Shown here piece after piece: positions 33,860-43,080 of a stretch of 47,925 nt of DNA. The translations under genes and the position numbers were made by a program. Origin of the DNA: Verrucomicrobia bacterium ADurb.Bin006 (GTDB taxonomy: Bacteria > Verrucomicrobiota > Verrucomicrobiia > Limisphaerales > J093); NCBI GenBank assembly GCA_002071485.1, contig MWFF01000094.1, positions 1-47,925 of the forward strand. The letters run 5' to 3'. A model generated the notes under the pieces. That model was given only the letters and a program-made list of their open reading frames with translations. It did no database searches and had not been told where the DNA came from. Every line of letters begins with the position of its first letter. The stretch's first letter is position 1.

Positions 33860-36110
33860 GTCCGCCCCACTGGCCCACAGCGCGCAGGACGGGCGTCCGC
33901 CGCAGACCTACGCGGCTCATGTCACCGGCGTTCTTCGACGCGCGTGCGCCAATGCCGACGCTGCGCACGGCGAGCGGGCCAAGTTCCGTGCAACGCTCGT
34001 CCGAGCGGTGCGGCTTGGGGCGGAGTTCCACGACTTGGGCAAGCTTGATCCAGCCAACCAGAAGATTCTCGGGAAGCCCGATTCGCGTGAATCCCTGCCC
34101 GTGAAGCATTGGGATGCCGGCGTCGCGGCGTTGTTGCGAGACGGAGAAATCCGCGATTCCTTCGCTGCCGCCCTCGTTTACGCGCATCACAAAGGCCTGC
34201 CGAACTTCGCTGCGGAGCAGAATCGTCAAACACTCGCGTTTCGCGAAGATGAAATTGTGCCGGGGCGCCCCGAGCCGACGTGCGCCTTCAACGATGCTCG
34301 CCTAACCAAGTTCCTCGAACGACATTGGCAGGCGCTGGCGTCAGAAGTGTTTCCGCCGGTTCCGCCCCCCTGTGGGAGCAACGGCGTGCCGCCGTTGTTT
34401 CACCGTCTGGCGCTGTCCTGCCTTGTGGACGCAGACCACACCGATACAGCTTTCCATCGGACGGGAGTCGAGCCACCGCCCGGTTTGCCACTGCTCCCCG
34501 GCAAACGCCTTGCAGCACTTGAACGCTACGTTGGTCGCCTTGGCACTCGCTACGCCCACGACACGCGAACGGCGCTTCGTCAGCGGGTTTTCGAGGAATG
34601 CCTGCAGGCCTCAACCTCGCCCAATCTCCTTTTCTGCGACAGTCCGGTAGGGTCGGGGAAGACCACGGCAATTATGGCTCACTTGCTGCGCGCTGCAGAG
34701 GCGAAGACCCTGCGGAGGATTTTCGTTGTCTTGCCGTTCACGAACATCATCACGCAATCGGCGCGCGTTTACCGCTGCGCCCTGACTCTGCGCGGAGAGA
34801 AGGCATCGAAGGTCGTAGGGGAGCACCATCACCGCGCGGAATTCCCCGAAGGTCAAAACGATCGAAACGCACCCGCCCGCCAATACGCTGAGTTGTGGCA
34901 CGCGCCAATCGTCGTGGTGACGGCGGTGCAATTCTTCGAGACGCTGGCGGCTGCTGACACGGTGTCGTTGCGCAAACTTCACCAACTCCCTGGTTCGGCC
35001 ATCTTCATTGACGAAGCTCATGCCGCGCTGCCGGCGAAACTCTGGCCGCAAGCGTTCCGTTGGCTGCTGCAACTCACGGAGGATTGGGGATGCCATTGTG
35101 TGCTGGCGTCCGGCTCGCTCCCCGAGTTCTGGCGTTTGCCGCAGTTCGTCGAAACCAAAACGCCGGTTTCCTTGCCGAATCTGCTGCCCGCTGGCTGTCG
35201 CTCTGAGGCAGCCAACGCTGAGACGACCCGGGTTCAGATTTGCGCTGAGGCCGAACCGCTGTCGCTTGACGCGCTCACAATGGCCCTCCAGAAGTTGCCG
35301 GGACCGCGCCTTCTGGTTGTCAACACAGTCCAGAACGCTGCTGTTATCGCACAACACCTTTCGATTGCCTGGAATCGCGATTCTGTCGAGCACGTCTCCA
35401 CAGCCATCACTCCCGAAGACCGCGAGACAACGTATGACCACGTCAAACGGCGACTGGCCAATCTGAAGGACGACGAGTGGACGCTGGTCGCCACCTCGTG
35501 CGTGGAAGCTGGGGTGGACCTGGACTTCGCGTGCGGTCTGCGCGAGCGGGCAGGCTTGATGAGCCTTCTGCAACTTAGTGGTCGCGTGAACCGGCATGGC
35601 AGGCGGAACCGAGGCCCTGTCATTGACTTCAGCCTCGCGCCGCACGCGCTGCTCAACAAACACCCTGCATTCGAGCACTCGGCCTTGGTCCTCGGTGAAC
35701 TGTTCGCTGAAGGGCGCGTTACCGCATCGGAATGCTTGGAAGCGATGAAGCGCGAGCTCAACCGATACGATCTCAAGCCATTCCTCGAGCAAATCCGCAT
35801 TCAAGAGAACGGTCGCAACTTTCCTGAAGTGGAAGAACTCTTCCGCGTCATTTCGGCAAACACCGTCACCGCTGTCGTGAATCCTGATTTGATCGAACGA
35901 TTGCAGAATTATGAGTCCGTCCGGTTCCGCGACCTGCAACGCGGTAGCGTGCAGCTTTGGCTTGGTAAGGAACGAGCCTTCGAATTGGAAGAATTCGTAC
36001 ATTTGCCCGGCGTCTATCGTTGGAACCTCGGCTACGACAAGTTCCTGGGCGTGATGAAAGGTATCCTGACGCTTCGTGGCTTCCTTGATGGAAAGGCGAG
36101 CATCCTCTGA
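33831..36110 (+). CDS. cas3: Cas3 nuclease-helicase
   Basis: A 759-residue protein from the GTG at 33831, overlapping the toxin gene by 29 bp. The HD nuclease part has AAHVTGVLRRAC, AEFHDLGKLDPANQ (HD near residue 66), KHWDAGVAALL and VYAHHKGLPN. The SF2 helicase part has Walker A CDSPVGSGKTTAIMAHLL (residues ~270), DEAH box FIDEAHAALP (~390), motif III LASGSLPEF in place of the usual SAT, and motifs V and VI SCVEAGVDLDF and LLQLSGRVNRHGRRNRG. Cas3 is recruited by Cascade after R-loop formation and shreds the non-target strand. The length is complete. In most type I-C loci cas3 is the first gene; here it follows cas7. Confidence 0.95.
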   Translation: MSAPSSNEVESAPLAHSAQDGRPPQTYAAHVTGVLRRACANADAAHGERAKFRATLVRAVRLGAEFHDLGKLDPANQKILGKPDSRESLPVKHWDAGVAALLRDGEIRDSFAAALVYAHHKGLPNFAAEQNRQTLAFREDEIVPGRPEPTCAFNDARLTKFLERHWQALASEVFPPVPPPCGSNGVPPLFHRLALSCLVDADHTDTAFHRTGVEPPPGLPLLPGKRLAALERYVGRLGTRYAHDTRTALRQRVFEECLQASTSPNLLFCDSPVGSGKTTAIMAHLLRAAEAKTLRRIFVVLPFTNIITQSARVYRCALTLRGEKASKVVGEHHHRAEFPEGQNDRNAPARQYAELWHAPIVVVTAVQFFETLAAADTVSLRKLHQLPGSAIFIDEAHAALPAKLWPQAFRWLLQLTEDWGCHCVLASGSLPEFWRLPQFVETKTPVSLPNLLPAGCRSEAANAETTRVQICAEAEPLSLDALTMALQKLPGPRLLVVNTVQNAAVIAQHLSIAWNRDSVEHVSTAITPEDRETTYDHVKRRLANLKDDEWTLVATSCVEAGVDLDFACGLRERAGLMSLLQLSGRVNRHGRRNRGPVIDFSLAPHALLNKHPAFEHSALVLGELFAEGRVTASECLEAMKRELNRYDLKPFLEQIRIQENGRNFPEVEELFRVISANTVTAVVNPDLIERLQNYESVRFRDLQRGSVQLWLGKERAFELEEFVHLPGVYRWNLGYDKFLGVMKGILTLRGFLDGKASIL

Positions 36111-36112
36111 AT

Positions 36113-36529
36113 TCAATCGAGAGCACAGACTTGCATGTCGTCACCCATGGCGTCGAGCCCGGCGTGGACTTCTCGTTCCGCTCGGCATTCCGCGGCATGT
36201 CTACGTGGCCCGCACAGGCAGGAAGTTGGGGCCTGGTGAACCTGCTCCAAATCGCCGGTCGCGCCAATCGTTCCGGCGAGTATCCAGACACCGAGGTGTC
36301 GGACTTCAGCCATGACGAGTCCGGTGGTCTTTCGCTGCATACGCAGGCCAAGGTCGCGCGCGGGGTCCTGGCAGACATCTTCAAAGACTGCGCCAAGCAC
36401 GACCGGTTTCGACGTTTTGTGACCTCTATCGGAAACCCAGACTCGCAAGTCGTCATTTCGACCCGACTGACTTGGGTCTTGAACCTTTTGGCGGACCGGT
36501 CGAGTGTGCAGTATAAACCAAAAGCATGA
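36113..36529 (+). pseudogene. C-terminal remnant of a second cas3 gene
   Basis: Directly after the cas3 stop codon another frame reads VVTHGVEPGVDFSFRSAF, then GLVNLLQIAGRANRSGEYPD, then DESGGLSLHTQAKVARGVLA and DIF. These are helicase motifs V and VI and the following helix, parallel to SCVEAGVDLDF and LLQLSGRVNRHGR of the intact cas3. The HD domain and motifs I-III are absent. The sequence differs enough from the neighbouring cas3 that it comes from a diverged second cas3, not a fresh duplication. Its stop overlaps the following antitoxin start as ATGA (36526-36529). Confidence 0.75.
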
Positions 36530-36732
36530 GCACGAAACAGATTCTCATGGACGTAGCGGAAAAGTTGTCGCCGGACGCCTCGCTCGCTGATGCCATCTAC
36601 GAGCTCGAATTCCGGCAGGCCGTCGAGGAGGGGATCGCTTCGCTCGATGCCGGCAAGCGCATCCCGCTTGAGGAAGCCCGTCAGCGCATCCCCCAATGGA
36701 TTTCAAAGTACTCCTCTCCGAAGAGGCCTTGA
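36526..36732 (+). CDS. RelB/ParD-like antitoxin
   Basis: A 68-residue protein: MSTKQILMDVAEKLSPDASL, ADAIYELEFRQAVEEGIASL and DAGKRIPLEEARQRIPQW. This is the pattern of short antitoxins paired with ParE/RelE toxins (KExLxxxxxLPxDAxxxDAxYxLxxRxxIExGxxDxxxGxxxxxEEVxxR). It lies between the cas3 remnant and cas4. The toxin that should follow is only a stub in the overlapping frame at 36696, so the antitoxin is now an orphan. Confidence 0.7.
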   Translation: MSTKQILMDVAEKLSPDASLADAIYELEFRQAVEEGIASLDAGKRIPLEEARQRIPQWISKYSSPKRP

Positions 36733-36794
36733 TTCCCCGCTTCTGGCACGGCGCGCGCGGTTTCCCGCACATCCCCAGAGGGCCAGTCCTATGA
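36696..36794 (+). pseudogene. Truncated ParE/RelE-like toxin
   Basis: An ATG overlapping the antitoxin end reads MDFKVLLSEEAL, the normal N-terminus of ParE/RelE toxins of this type (MxFKVxLSxxALxDL). After ~12 residues the similarity stops; the frame ends at TGA 36792-36794, which overlaps the cas4 start. The rest of the toxin has been deleted. Confidence 0.55.
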
Positions 36795-37438
36795 CGGAGC
36801 CGATCCCTCTCTCCCTCCTGAACGACCACCTCTACTGTCCGCGGCGGGCGGCGTTGAAGCTGATCGAGGGCTGGCGCGAATCCAACGAGCACACGCTGCG
36901 CGGCGACATCGTGCACGAGCACACGGACCAGCGCGGCTACGAGGTGAGGCAGGGCGTGACGTTGTTGCGCGCCCTGCCGGTCTTCTCCGAACGGCTGGGC
37001 CTCAACGGCAAGTGCGACATTGTCGAGATGGAACCCGCGGGACACCCTTCGCGCGTGCAGCTCCAGCCCACATCCCTGTTCCCGGTCGAGTTCAAACTGG
37101 GCCGGCGGCGCCGGTGGGAGAACGACGACGCCCAACTCTGCGCCCAGGCGCTCTGCCTCGAGGAGATGTTCGGAATCCCGGTGCCGCGCGGTGCCGTCTT
37201 CCATGCGGACAGCAAACGCCGACGCGAGGTCGAGTTCACGCCGGAACTTCGGAGACTCACCGAGGAAGCGATCAGCGAACTCCACGCCCTGCTCACCGCG
37301 GGACCCGAACCGTCATTGCCGCCCGCTGTCTTGAAGAACGCCTGTGAGGAGTGCTCCCTCTACAAAGTCTGCCTCCCGCAAGTCACGTCGCAACCCGCCG
37401 CGCTGGCGCAGGCCAGTCGGGCTTTGTTTCAGACCTGA
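36791..37438 (+). CDS. cas4: Cas4 exonuclease for spacer acquisition
   Basis: A 215-residue RecB-like, iron-sulfur nuclease that selects PAM and trims prespacers with Cas1-Cas2. I chose the ATG at 36791, which overlaps the toxin stub stop. Motifs: LSLLNDHLYCPRRAALKLIE with the first cluster Cys (C16), GDIVHEHTD, the nuclease site LFPVEFKLGRR and QLCAQALCLEEMFG, and the C-terminal cluster ACEECSLYKVC giving the other three Cys. Length and order are typical. The cas1 start follows six bases after its stop codon. Confidence 0.95.
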   Translation: MTEPIPLSLLNDHLYCPRRAALKLIEGWRESNEHTLRGDIVHEHTDQRGYEVRQGVTLLRALPVFSERLGLNGKCDIVEMEPAGHPSRVQLQPTSLFPVEFKLGRRRRWENDDAQLCAQALCLEEMFGIPVPRGAVFHADSKRRREVEFTPELRRLTEEAISELHALLTAGPEPSLPPAVLKNACEECSLYKVCLPQVTSQPAALAQASRALFQT

Positions 37439-37443
37439 ATCTC

Positions 37444-38541
37444 ATGGCCGACATTCAACAGAACACCCTCTACCTCATCACGCGCGGCAGTTACCTGAGC
37501 CGCGATCATCTGACGCTGATCGCCGAAGTCCCGGTCTACCCGGCGGACCTGCCCGAGGAGGAGCGGTCGCGTGATAAGGCGACCGATTGGCGCAAGCTGT
37601 CGATCCCAATCCATCACCTCGAGTCGGTGTGCGTGTTCGGCGCCAGCGCCGTCAGCCCGCCGGCGCTGAATTTGTGCTGGGACCACGGCGTGGGGGTGAA
37701 CTTCCTGACGGATCACGGCCATTTTCAAGCCCGGCTGACCGGCGTGGCCGATACCAGCGTCACCCTGCGCCGGACGCAGTTTCGGGCGGCGGACAGCCCG
37801 GCGAAGAGCGCGGCGATCGCCCGGCAAATCGTGGGTGGCAAGCTCCAGAACTCCCGCAACAGCCTCCTGCGCGCGGGGCGCGAAACGGACATCGAGGTCG
37901 AGCAGACGCGCTTGCAGGAGGTGGTCGATGGGCTCGCCCGCCAACTCCAGTGCCTGGGAGACCTCTCGCCGGCAACAAGCTCGCTCGATACCATCCGGGG
38001 CGCGGAGGGGATGGGATCGCAGCAGTACTTCTCGGTGTTCACCCTCCTGCTCAAACAACAACGGGACGCGTTCGCCTTCACCACGCGCAGCCGTCGCCCG
38101 CCCCGTGACCGCGTGAACTGCCTGCTGTCGTTCCTCTACGCCCTGGTCCGACACGATTGCGTGGCCGCATTGACAGCGGTCGGCCTGGACCCGTTCGTGG
38201 GCTTCCTGCATGCGGACCGCCCCAACCGCCCCTCGCTGGCGCTCGACCTCATGGAGGAGTTCCGTCCCTGGCTGGCCGACCGCCTGGCAGTCACCCTCAT
38301 CAACCGACAGCAAGTCGGCCCCGGGGACTTCGTGGTCCGTGAAGGCGGCGCGGTCGAGTTCACGGAGGCCGGGCGTAAGCGCGTGATCAAGGCCTACCAG
38401 GAGCGGAAGCAGGAAAGCCTCAAACACCCCTTGCTCGGACAGAACCTCCGGGTGGCCCAAATGCCCTTTGTCCAGGCCCGCATCCTGGCCCGCCACCTGC
38501 GAGGCGACCTGCCCGACTACATTCCGCTTGTGCCAAAATAG
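37444..38541 (+). CDS. cas1: Cas1 integrase (type I-C)
   Basis: A 365-residue metal-dependent integrase that inserts spacers at the leader end with Cas2. Active-site residues are in place: E188 in IRGAEGMGSQQYF, H256 in GFLHADRP and the acidic LALDLMEEFRP (D268, E271). The N-terminal beta domain (LYLITRGSYLSRDHLTLIAE) carries an insertion around residues 36-50 (PEEERSRDKATDWRK). Its length agrees with type I-C Cas1. It is co-transcribed with cas4 and cas2. Confidence 0.97.
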   Translation: MADIQQNTLYLITRGSYLSRDHLTLIAEVPVYPADLPEEERSRDKATDWRKLSIPIHHLESVCVFGASAVSPPALNLCWDHGVGVNFLTDHGHFQARLTGVADTSVTLRRTQFRAADSPAKSAAIARQIVGGKLQNSRNSLLRAGRETDIEVEQTRLQEVVDGLARQLQCLGDLSPATSSLDTIRGAEGMGSQQYFSVFTLLLKQQRDAFAFTTRSRRPPRDRVNCLLSFLYALVRHDCVAALTAVGLDPFVGFLHADRPNRPSLALDLMEEFRPWLADRLAVTLINRQQVGPGDFVVREGGAVEFTEAGRKRVIKAYQERKQESLKHPLLGQNLRVAQMPFVQARILARHLRGDLPDYIPLVPK

Positions 38542-38595
38542 CCGCAAACCGGCGAAACAGCAGGCAACACCCGGACCCAACCCAATCCACCCGCC

Positions 38596-38886
38596 ATGCT
38601 GATCCTCGTCACCTACGACGTCTCGACTGTGGAAGCGGCCGGACGCCGCCGATTGCGGCGCGTTGCACGAGCATGCGAGGACTATGGCACGCGCGTCCAG
38701 AAGTCCGTCTTCGAGTGCCAGGTGGGCCAGAAAGAATGGGTGAGCCTGCGCGCACGCCTGCTGCTCGAGTACAAGGAGGAGGAAGACTCCCTGCGCTTCT
38801 ACTTCCTGGATGCCTCCGCCGCCGCCCGCACCGAACATCACGGGGTGGCCAAGCCGGTGGACCTGACCGAACCGTTGATCTTGTGA
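38596..38886 (+). CDS. cas2: Cas2 (type I-C)
   Basis: A 96-residue ferredoxin-fold protein that bridges Cas1 dimers. It starts MLILVTYDVSTVEAAGRRRL with the conserved Asp8, and continues RRVARACEDYGTRVQKSVFE and EDSLRFYFLDASA. Normal length. It is the last cas gene, 187 bp before the first CRISPR repeat. Confidence 0.97.
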   Translation: MLILVTYDVSTVEAAGRRRLRRVARACEDYGTRVQKSVFECQVGQKEWVSLRARLLLEYKEEEDSLRFYFLDASAAARTEHHGVAKPVDLTEPLIL

Positions 38887-39073
38887 ACACCTTTCCGCGA
38901 ACCCCCAGTGCCGGCTTGACCGCCCATGTTTCGCGCCGTGCGAAAAGCCGAGCAAAACAAATCCGTCTCGCCAGTTCTTTGACATATCAACCTCGGTCGA
39001 TCGGATGTGGATTGGCAAGTTCGCGGAAGTGGGCTAGTAACGTCCTGCGGCCGAACCGGAAGGGCCGACCGCG
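38887..39073 (+). promoter_or_regulatory. CRISPR leader
   Basis: The 187 bp between the cas2 stop codon and the first repeat contain no gene. An AT-richer part at ~38950-38990 includes TTGACA (38979-38984), a good -35 element; the -10 match ~17 bp later is weak. Position next to cas1-cas2 fits the leader end of a type I-C array, where new spacers enter. Confidence 0.7.
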
Positions 39074-42000
39074 GTCGCCCCGGTGTCCGCACCGGGGCGC
39101 GGATTGAAACAGCATCATGCTGATCATATCCTCGAGTGCTCAACCGTCGCCCCGGTGTCCGCACCGGGGCGCGGATTGAAACAAAATTCGCTGGCGCTGG
39201 TGGAGTCCGCAAGGTGCGTCGCCCCGGTGTCCGCACCGGGGCGCGGATTGAAACCCCGAGGACCTAGCATGAACACGAAACTGGAAATGTCGCCCCGGTG
39301 TCCGCACCGGGGCGCGGATTGAAACATCCCAGTCGCGTCCGATCATGCCGTAGAGCAGGGTCGCCCCGGTGTCCGCACCGGGGCGCGGATTGAAACACGT
39401 CGTCCGGTAGGCTATCCCAGACGCCGATGAGTCGCCCCGGTGTCCGCACCGGGGCGCGGATTGAAACTGGCGCCGCACGAACCACATTGGGACTTGGGGA
39501 AGTCGCCCCGGTGTCCGCACCGGGGCGCGGATTGAAACCCCAGCCCGGCCAGCATTTCCTCGATCAACTTGCGTCGCCCCGGTGTCCGCACCGGGGCGCG
39601 GATTGAAACGTCTCCTCGCTGCTCGAAGCCCGCCCGCCCGACGTCGCCCCGGTGTCCGCACCGGGGCGCGGATTGAAACACACGAGCGACTCCAGGATGG
39701 AGCCCAGCTGCGGGTCGCCCCGGTGTCCGCACCGGGGCGCGGATTGAAACTTCTGGTAACAAGGTAGAATTCACCACTGATGCAAGCGTCGCCCCGGTGT
39801 CCGCACCGGGGCGCGGATTGAAACCGGTGGCAGGACCAGATTAGCCTCGGACCAGGATGAGTCGCCCCGGTGTCCGCACCGGGGCGCGGATTGAAACTCG
39901 ATGTGTCTGATCATCTCGCGTGTTTCATCCGCGTCGCCCCGGTGTCCGCACCGGGGCGCGGATTGAAACTGGGCCAGCTACGACATCATGTTCGGAGCCG
40001 CAGTCGTCGCCCCGGTGTCCGCACCGGGGCGCGGATTGAAACACTTGGATGTTGTCTCCGAATTCGATTCGCGAGCAGTCGCCCCGGTGTCCGCACCGGG
40101 GCGCGGATTGAAACCACTCATCCACGTTGATCATGGGGCGCGTGCGCGCGTCGCCCCGGTGTCCGCACCGGGGCGCGGATTGAAACTCGATGGAACAGGT
40201 ATTGGTCGATGTTGCGTAAACGTCGCCCCGGTGTCCGCACCGGGGCGCGGATTGAAACAGAAGCGGACCGCAGTCCAGACGATTCTCGAGGCGTCGCCCC
40301 GGTGTCCGCACCGGGGCGCGGATTGAAACCTCTGGATGCCTGCTGATCCATCCGAGGCCATCTAGTCGCCCCGGTGTCCGCACCGGGGCGCGGATTGAAA
40401 CAATCCAGATTCACCGCTACGGTGGCAATGGGATCGGTCGCCCCGGTGTCCGCACCGGGGCGCGGATTGAAACTGCTGATGGTCCATGACATACAGGTCG
40501 ATGCGATTGGTCGCCCCGGTGTCCGCACCGGGGCGCGGATTGAAACGTCACGGTATAAACTTCGACCGCCGACGGGCGCAGGTCGCCCCGGTGTCCGCAC
40601 CGGGGCGCGGATTGAAACAGAGTGATTCACTCCCGATCTGACCAGAGCCAGGAGTCGCCCCGGTGTCCGCACCGGGGCGCGGATTGAAACTGGCAGTGCG
40701 CGGAGTACACTCGGTCTGGGTGAGTGGTCGCCCCGGTGTCCGCACCGGGGCGCGGATTGAAACGACAGATGTCACGGTACTGACTTGGAAAACCCTTAGT
40801 CGCCCCGGTGTCCGCACCGGGGCGCGGATTGAAACTGCTCCTGCAGCCTGCATCCGAGAGCGAAGAATGGAGTCGCCCCGGTGTCCGCACCGGGGCGCGG
40901 ATTGAAACCAATTTGATCCGAGAAACGACAACACCCTCGCAGCGTCGCCCCGGTGTCCGCACCGGGGCGCGGATTGAAACCGCACGATCAGCGACTTTGC
41001 CCAACGCACGAAATGTCGCCCCGGTGTCCGCACCGGGGCGCGGATTGAAACATGTTGCCGTCCCGGGCACACCGAACATCCGGGGTGGTCGCCCCGGTGT
41101 CCGCACCGGGGCGCGGATTGAAACATCCAGGCCATTTGAGCCCACGTAGCGTCTTTCGGTCGCCCCGGTGTCCGCACCGGGGCGCGGATTGAAACGGTCG
41201 AGGGCGTGACGTGCGCAGCACCACGCCGAAGTCGCCCCGGTGTCCGCACCGGGGCGCGGATTGAAACTTTCCAGTAGTTCCCGGTGCAGTCGTACCGAAC
41301 CCGTCGCCCCGGTGTCCGCACCGGGGCGCGGATTGAAACCGATTTTGGGTCGGCGCTGGTGACGGAGCGACTGGTGTCGCCCCGGTGTCCGCACCGGGGC
41401 GCGGATTGAAACATACCTGCGTTGCAGGCATCGGCGCTTTGAACGCGTCGCCCCGGTGTCCGCACCGGGGCGCGGATTGAAACGGATGGTCGGTCACGCG
41501 CGCGCGCGCGTAGGATTGCGCGCGTCGCCCCGGTGTCCGCACCGGGGCGCGGATTGAAACGTCTTGAATACGGTGGCCTTTAGCGTTGCGTAGAGGTCGC
41601 CCCGGTGTCCGCACCGGGGCGCGGATTGAAACAGCGGAAGTCCAAGGCCTGTTAACGCAGCCTCGAGTCGCCCCGGTGTCCGCACCGGGGCGCGGATTGA
41701 AACCGGTTGCCTCGGGGTACGGGGCGATACGCAGCGGCGTCGCCCCGGTGTCCGCACCGGGGCGCGGATTGAAACGTGTGAAGACCCAGACACAAGCGAC
41801 CGGCACGCCGGTCGCCCCGGTGTCCGCACCGGGGCGCGGATTGAAACACCGTAGCGGCGAATGCGGATTGGCGGTGTACAAGTCGCCCCGGTGTCCGCAC
41901 CGGGGCGCGGATTGAAACACCTGCACAGAGTGCCGGGTTATCCGGAAGGTGGGTCGCCCCGGTGTCCGCACCGGGGCGCGGATTGAAACTCGGCGAACCG

Positions 42001-43061
42001 AGACAGGAGATCACCGAGCCGGAGTCGCCCCGGTGTCCGCACCGGGGCGCGGATTGAAACGTGTTTACGTTTGCCGACCTGTGGACGGGTCAGGGTCGCC
42101 CCGGTGTCCGCACCGGGGCGCGGATTGAAACAACGAGGCCCGAGGAGCTGGAATGACGTTTCGCGGTCGCCCCGGTGTCCGCACCGGGGCGCGGATTGAA
42201 ACCCACCCGCGCAGTCGCGCGCCTGCTGGCGCGCCGTCGCCCCGGTGTCCGCACCGGGGCGCGGATTGAAACGCGCAACGCTCTCCAAGTCCACTCCCTC
42301 GTCGGGAGTCGCCCCGGTGTCCGCACCGGGGCGCGGATTGAAACGTCACGATATAGTCTTTGGCGTGCCCGTCGGCGGGTCGCCCCGGTGTCCGCACCGG
42401 GGCGCGGATTGAAACTACTGAGTAATCGGGACGGCCGCGCGTGTCGCGGGTCGCCCCGGTGTCCGCACCGGGGCGCGGATTGAAACGCAACTACCTCTTG
42501 CAGGTTCCAGCATGTTAGCGTCGCCCCGGTGTCCGCACCGGGGCGCGGATTGAAACTTCCCAAATGCCCGCGACCCTCGCAACCAAAGTCGGTCGCCCCG
42601 GTGTCCGCACCGGGGCGCGGATTGAAACATTCCAACCATACGACGGACCGTCGGAATGCTGGGTCGCCCCGGTGTCCGCACCGGGGCGCGGATTGAAACC
42701 TATGTGGATCGAATCCCATCAGGCCCTTCGCGCGTCGCCCCGGTGTCCGCACCGGGGCGCGGATTGAAACAATCCTTCGGCACATTGCAGGGCCTAATGG
42801 CTCGGTCGCCCCGGTGTCCGCACCGGGGCGCGGATTGAAACCTGGTCGATGATAACGAAGTCGATCTGCATCGGAGTAGGTCGCCCCGGTGTCCGCACCG
42901 GGGCGCGGATTGAAACCACGGTGCCGGCCATTTTGGCGACCAGCATTTCGAGTCGCCCCGGTGTCCGCACCGGGGCGCGGATTGAAACCGGAAATTCGCG
43001 ATGTAATCGGTGATCTGCTTCCCGGTCGCCCCGGTGTCCGCACCGGGGCGCGGATTGAAAC
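39074..43061 (+). CRISPR. Type I-C-like CRISPR array, 56 repeats and 55 spacers
   Basis: I count 56 copies of a 37-bp repeat at a ~72-bp period; spacers are 33-40 bp. The repeat begins GTCGCC and ends GGATTGAAAC, the classic type I-C 3' handle. Its middle is a perfect hairpin, CGCCCCGGTG against CACCGGGGCG with a TCCG loop, two to three pairs longer than common I-C repeats. I saw no variation among the repeats, including the first and last. No spacer is duplicated by eye and none obviously matches the rest of this window. Spacer 34 (41482-41521) is a CG-rich tract. Small open frames across the array are shadows. Confidence 0.99.
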
Positions 43062-43080
43062 CCTCAAGTTCGCCCGCTAG

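Noticed and set aside
34611..36116. 501-residue minus-strand frame opposite cas3
   Set aside because: Shadow of cas3; it has no recognisable domain.
39083..43080. Many open frames rich in APVSAPGRGLK or SIRAPVRTPG across the array
   Set aside because: They are translations of the CRISPR repeat, with a ~24-residue period set by the 72-bp unit.
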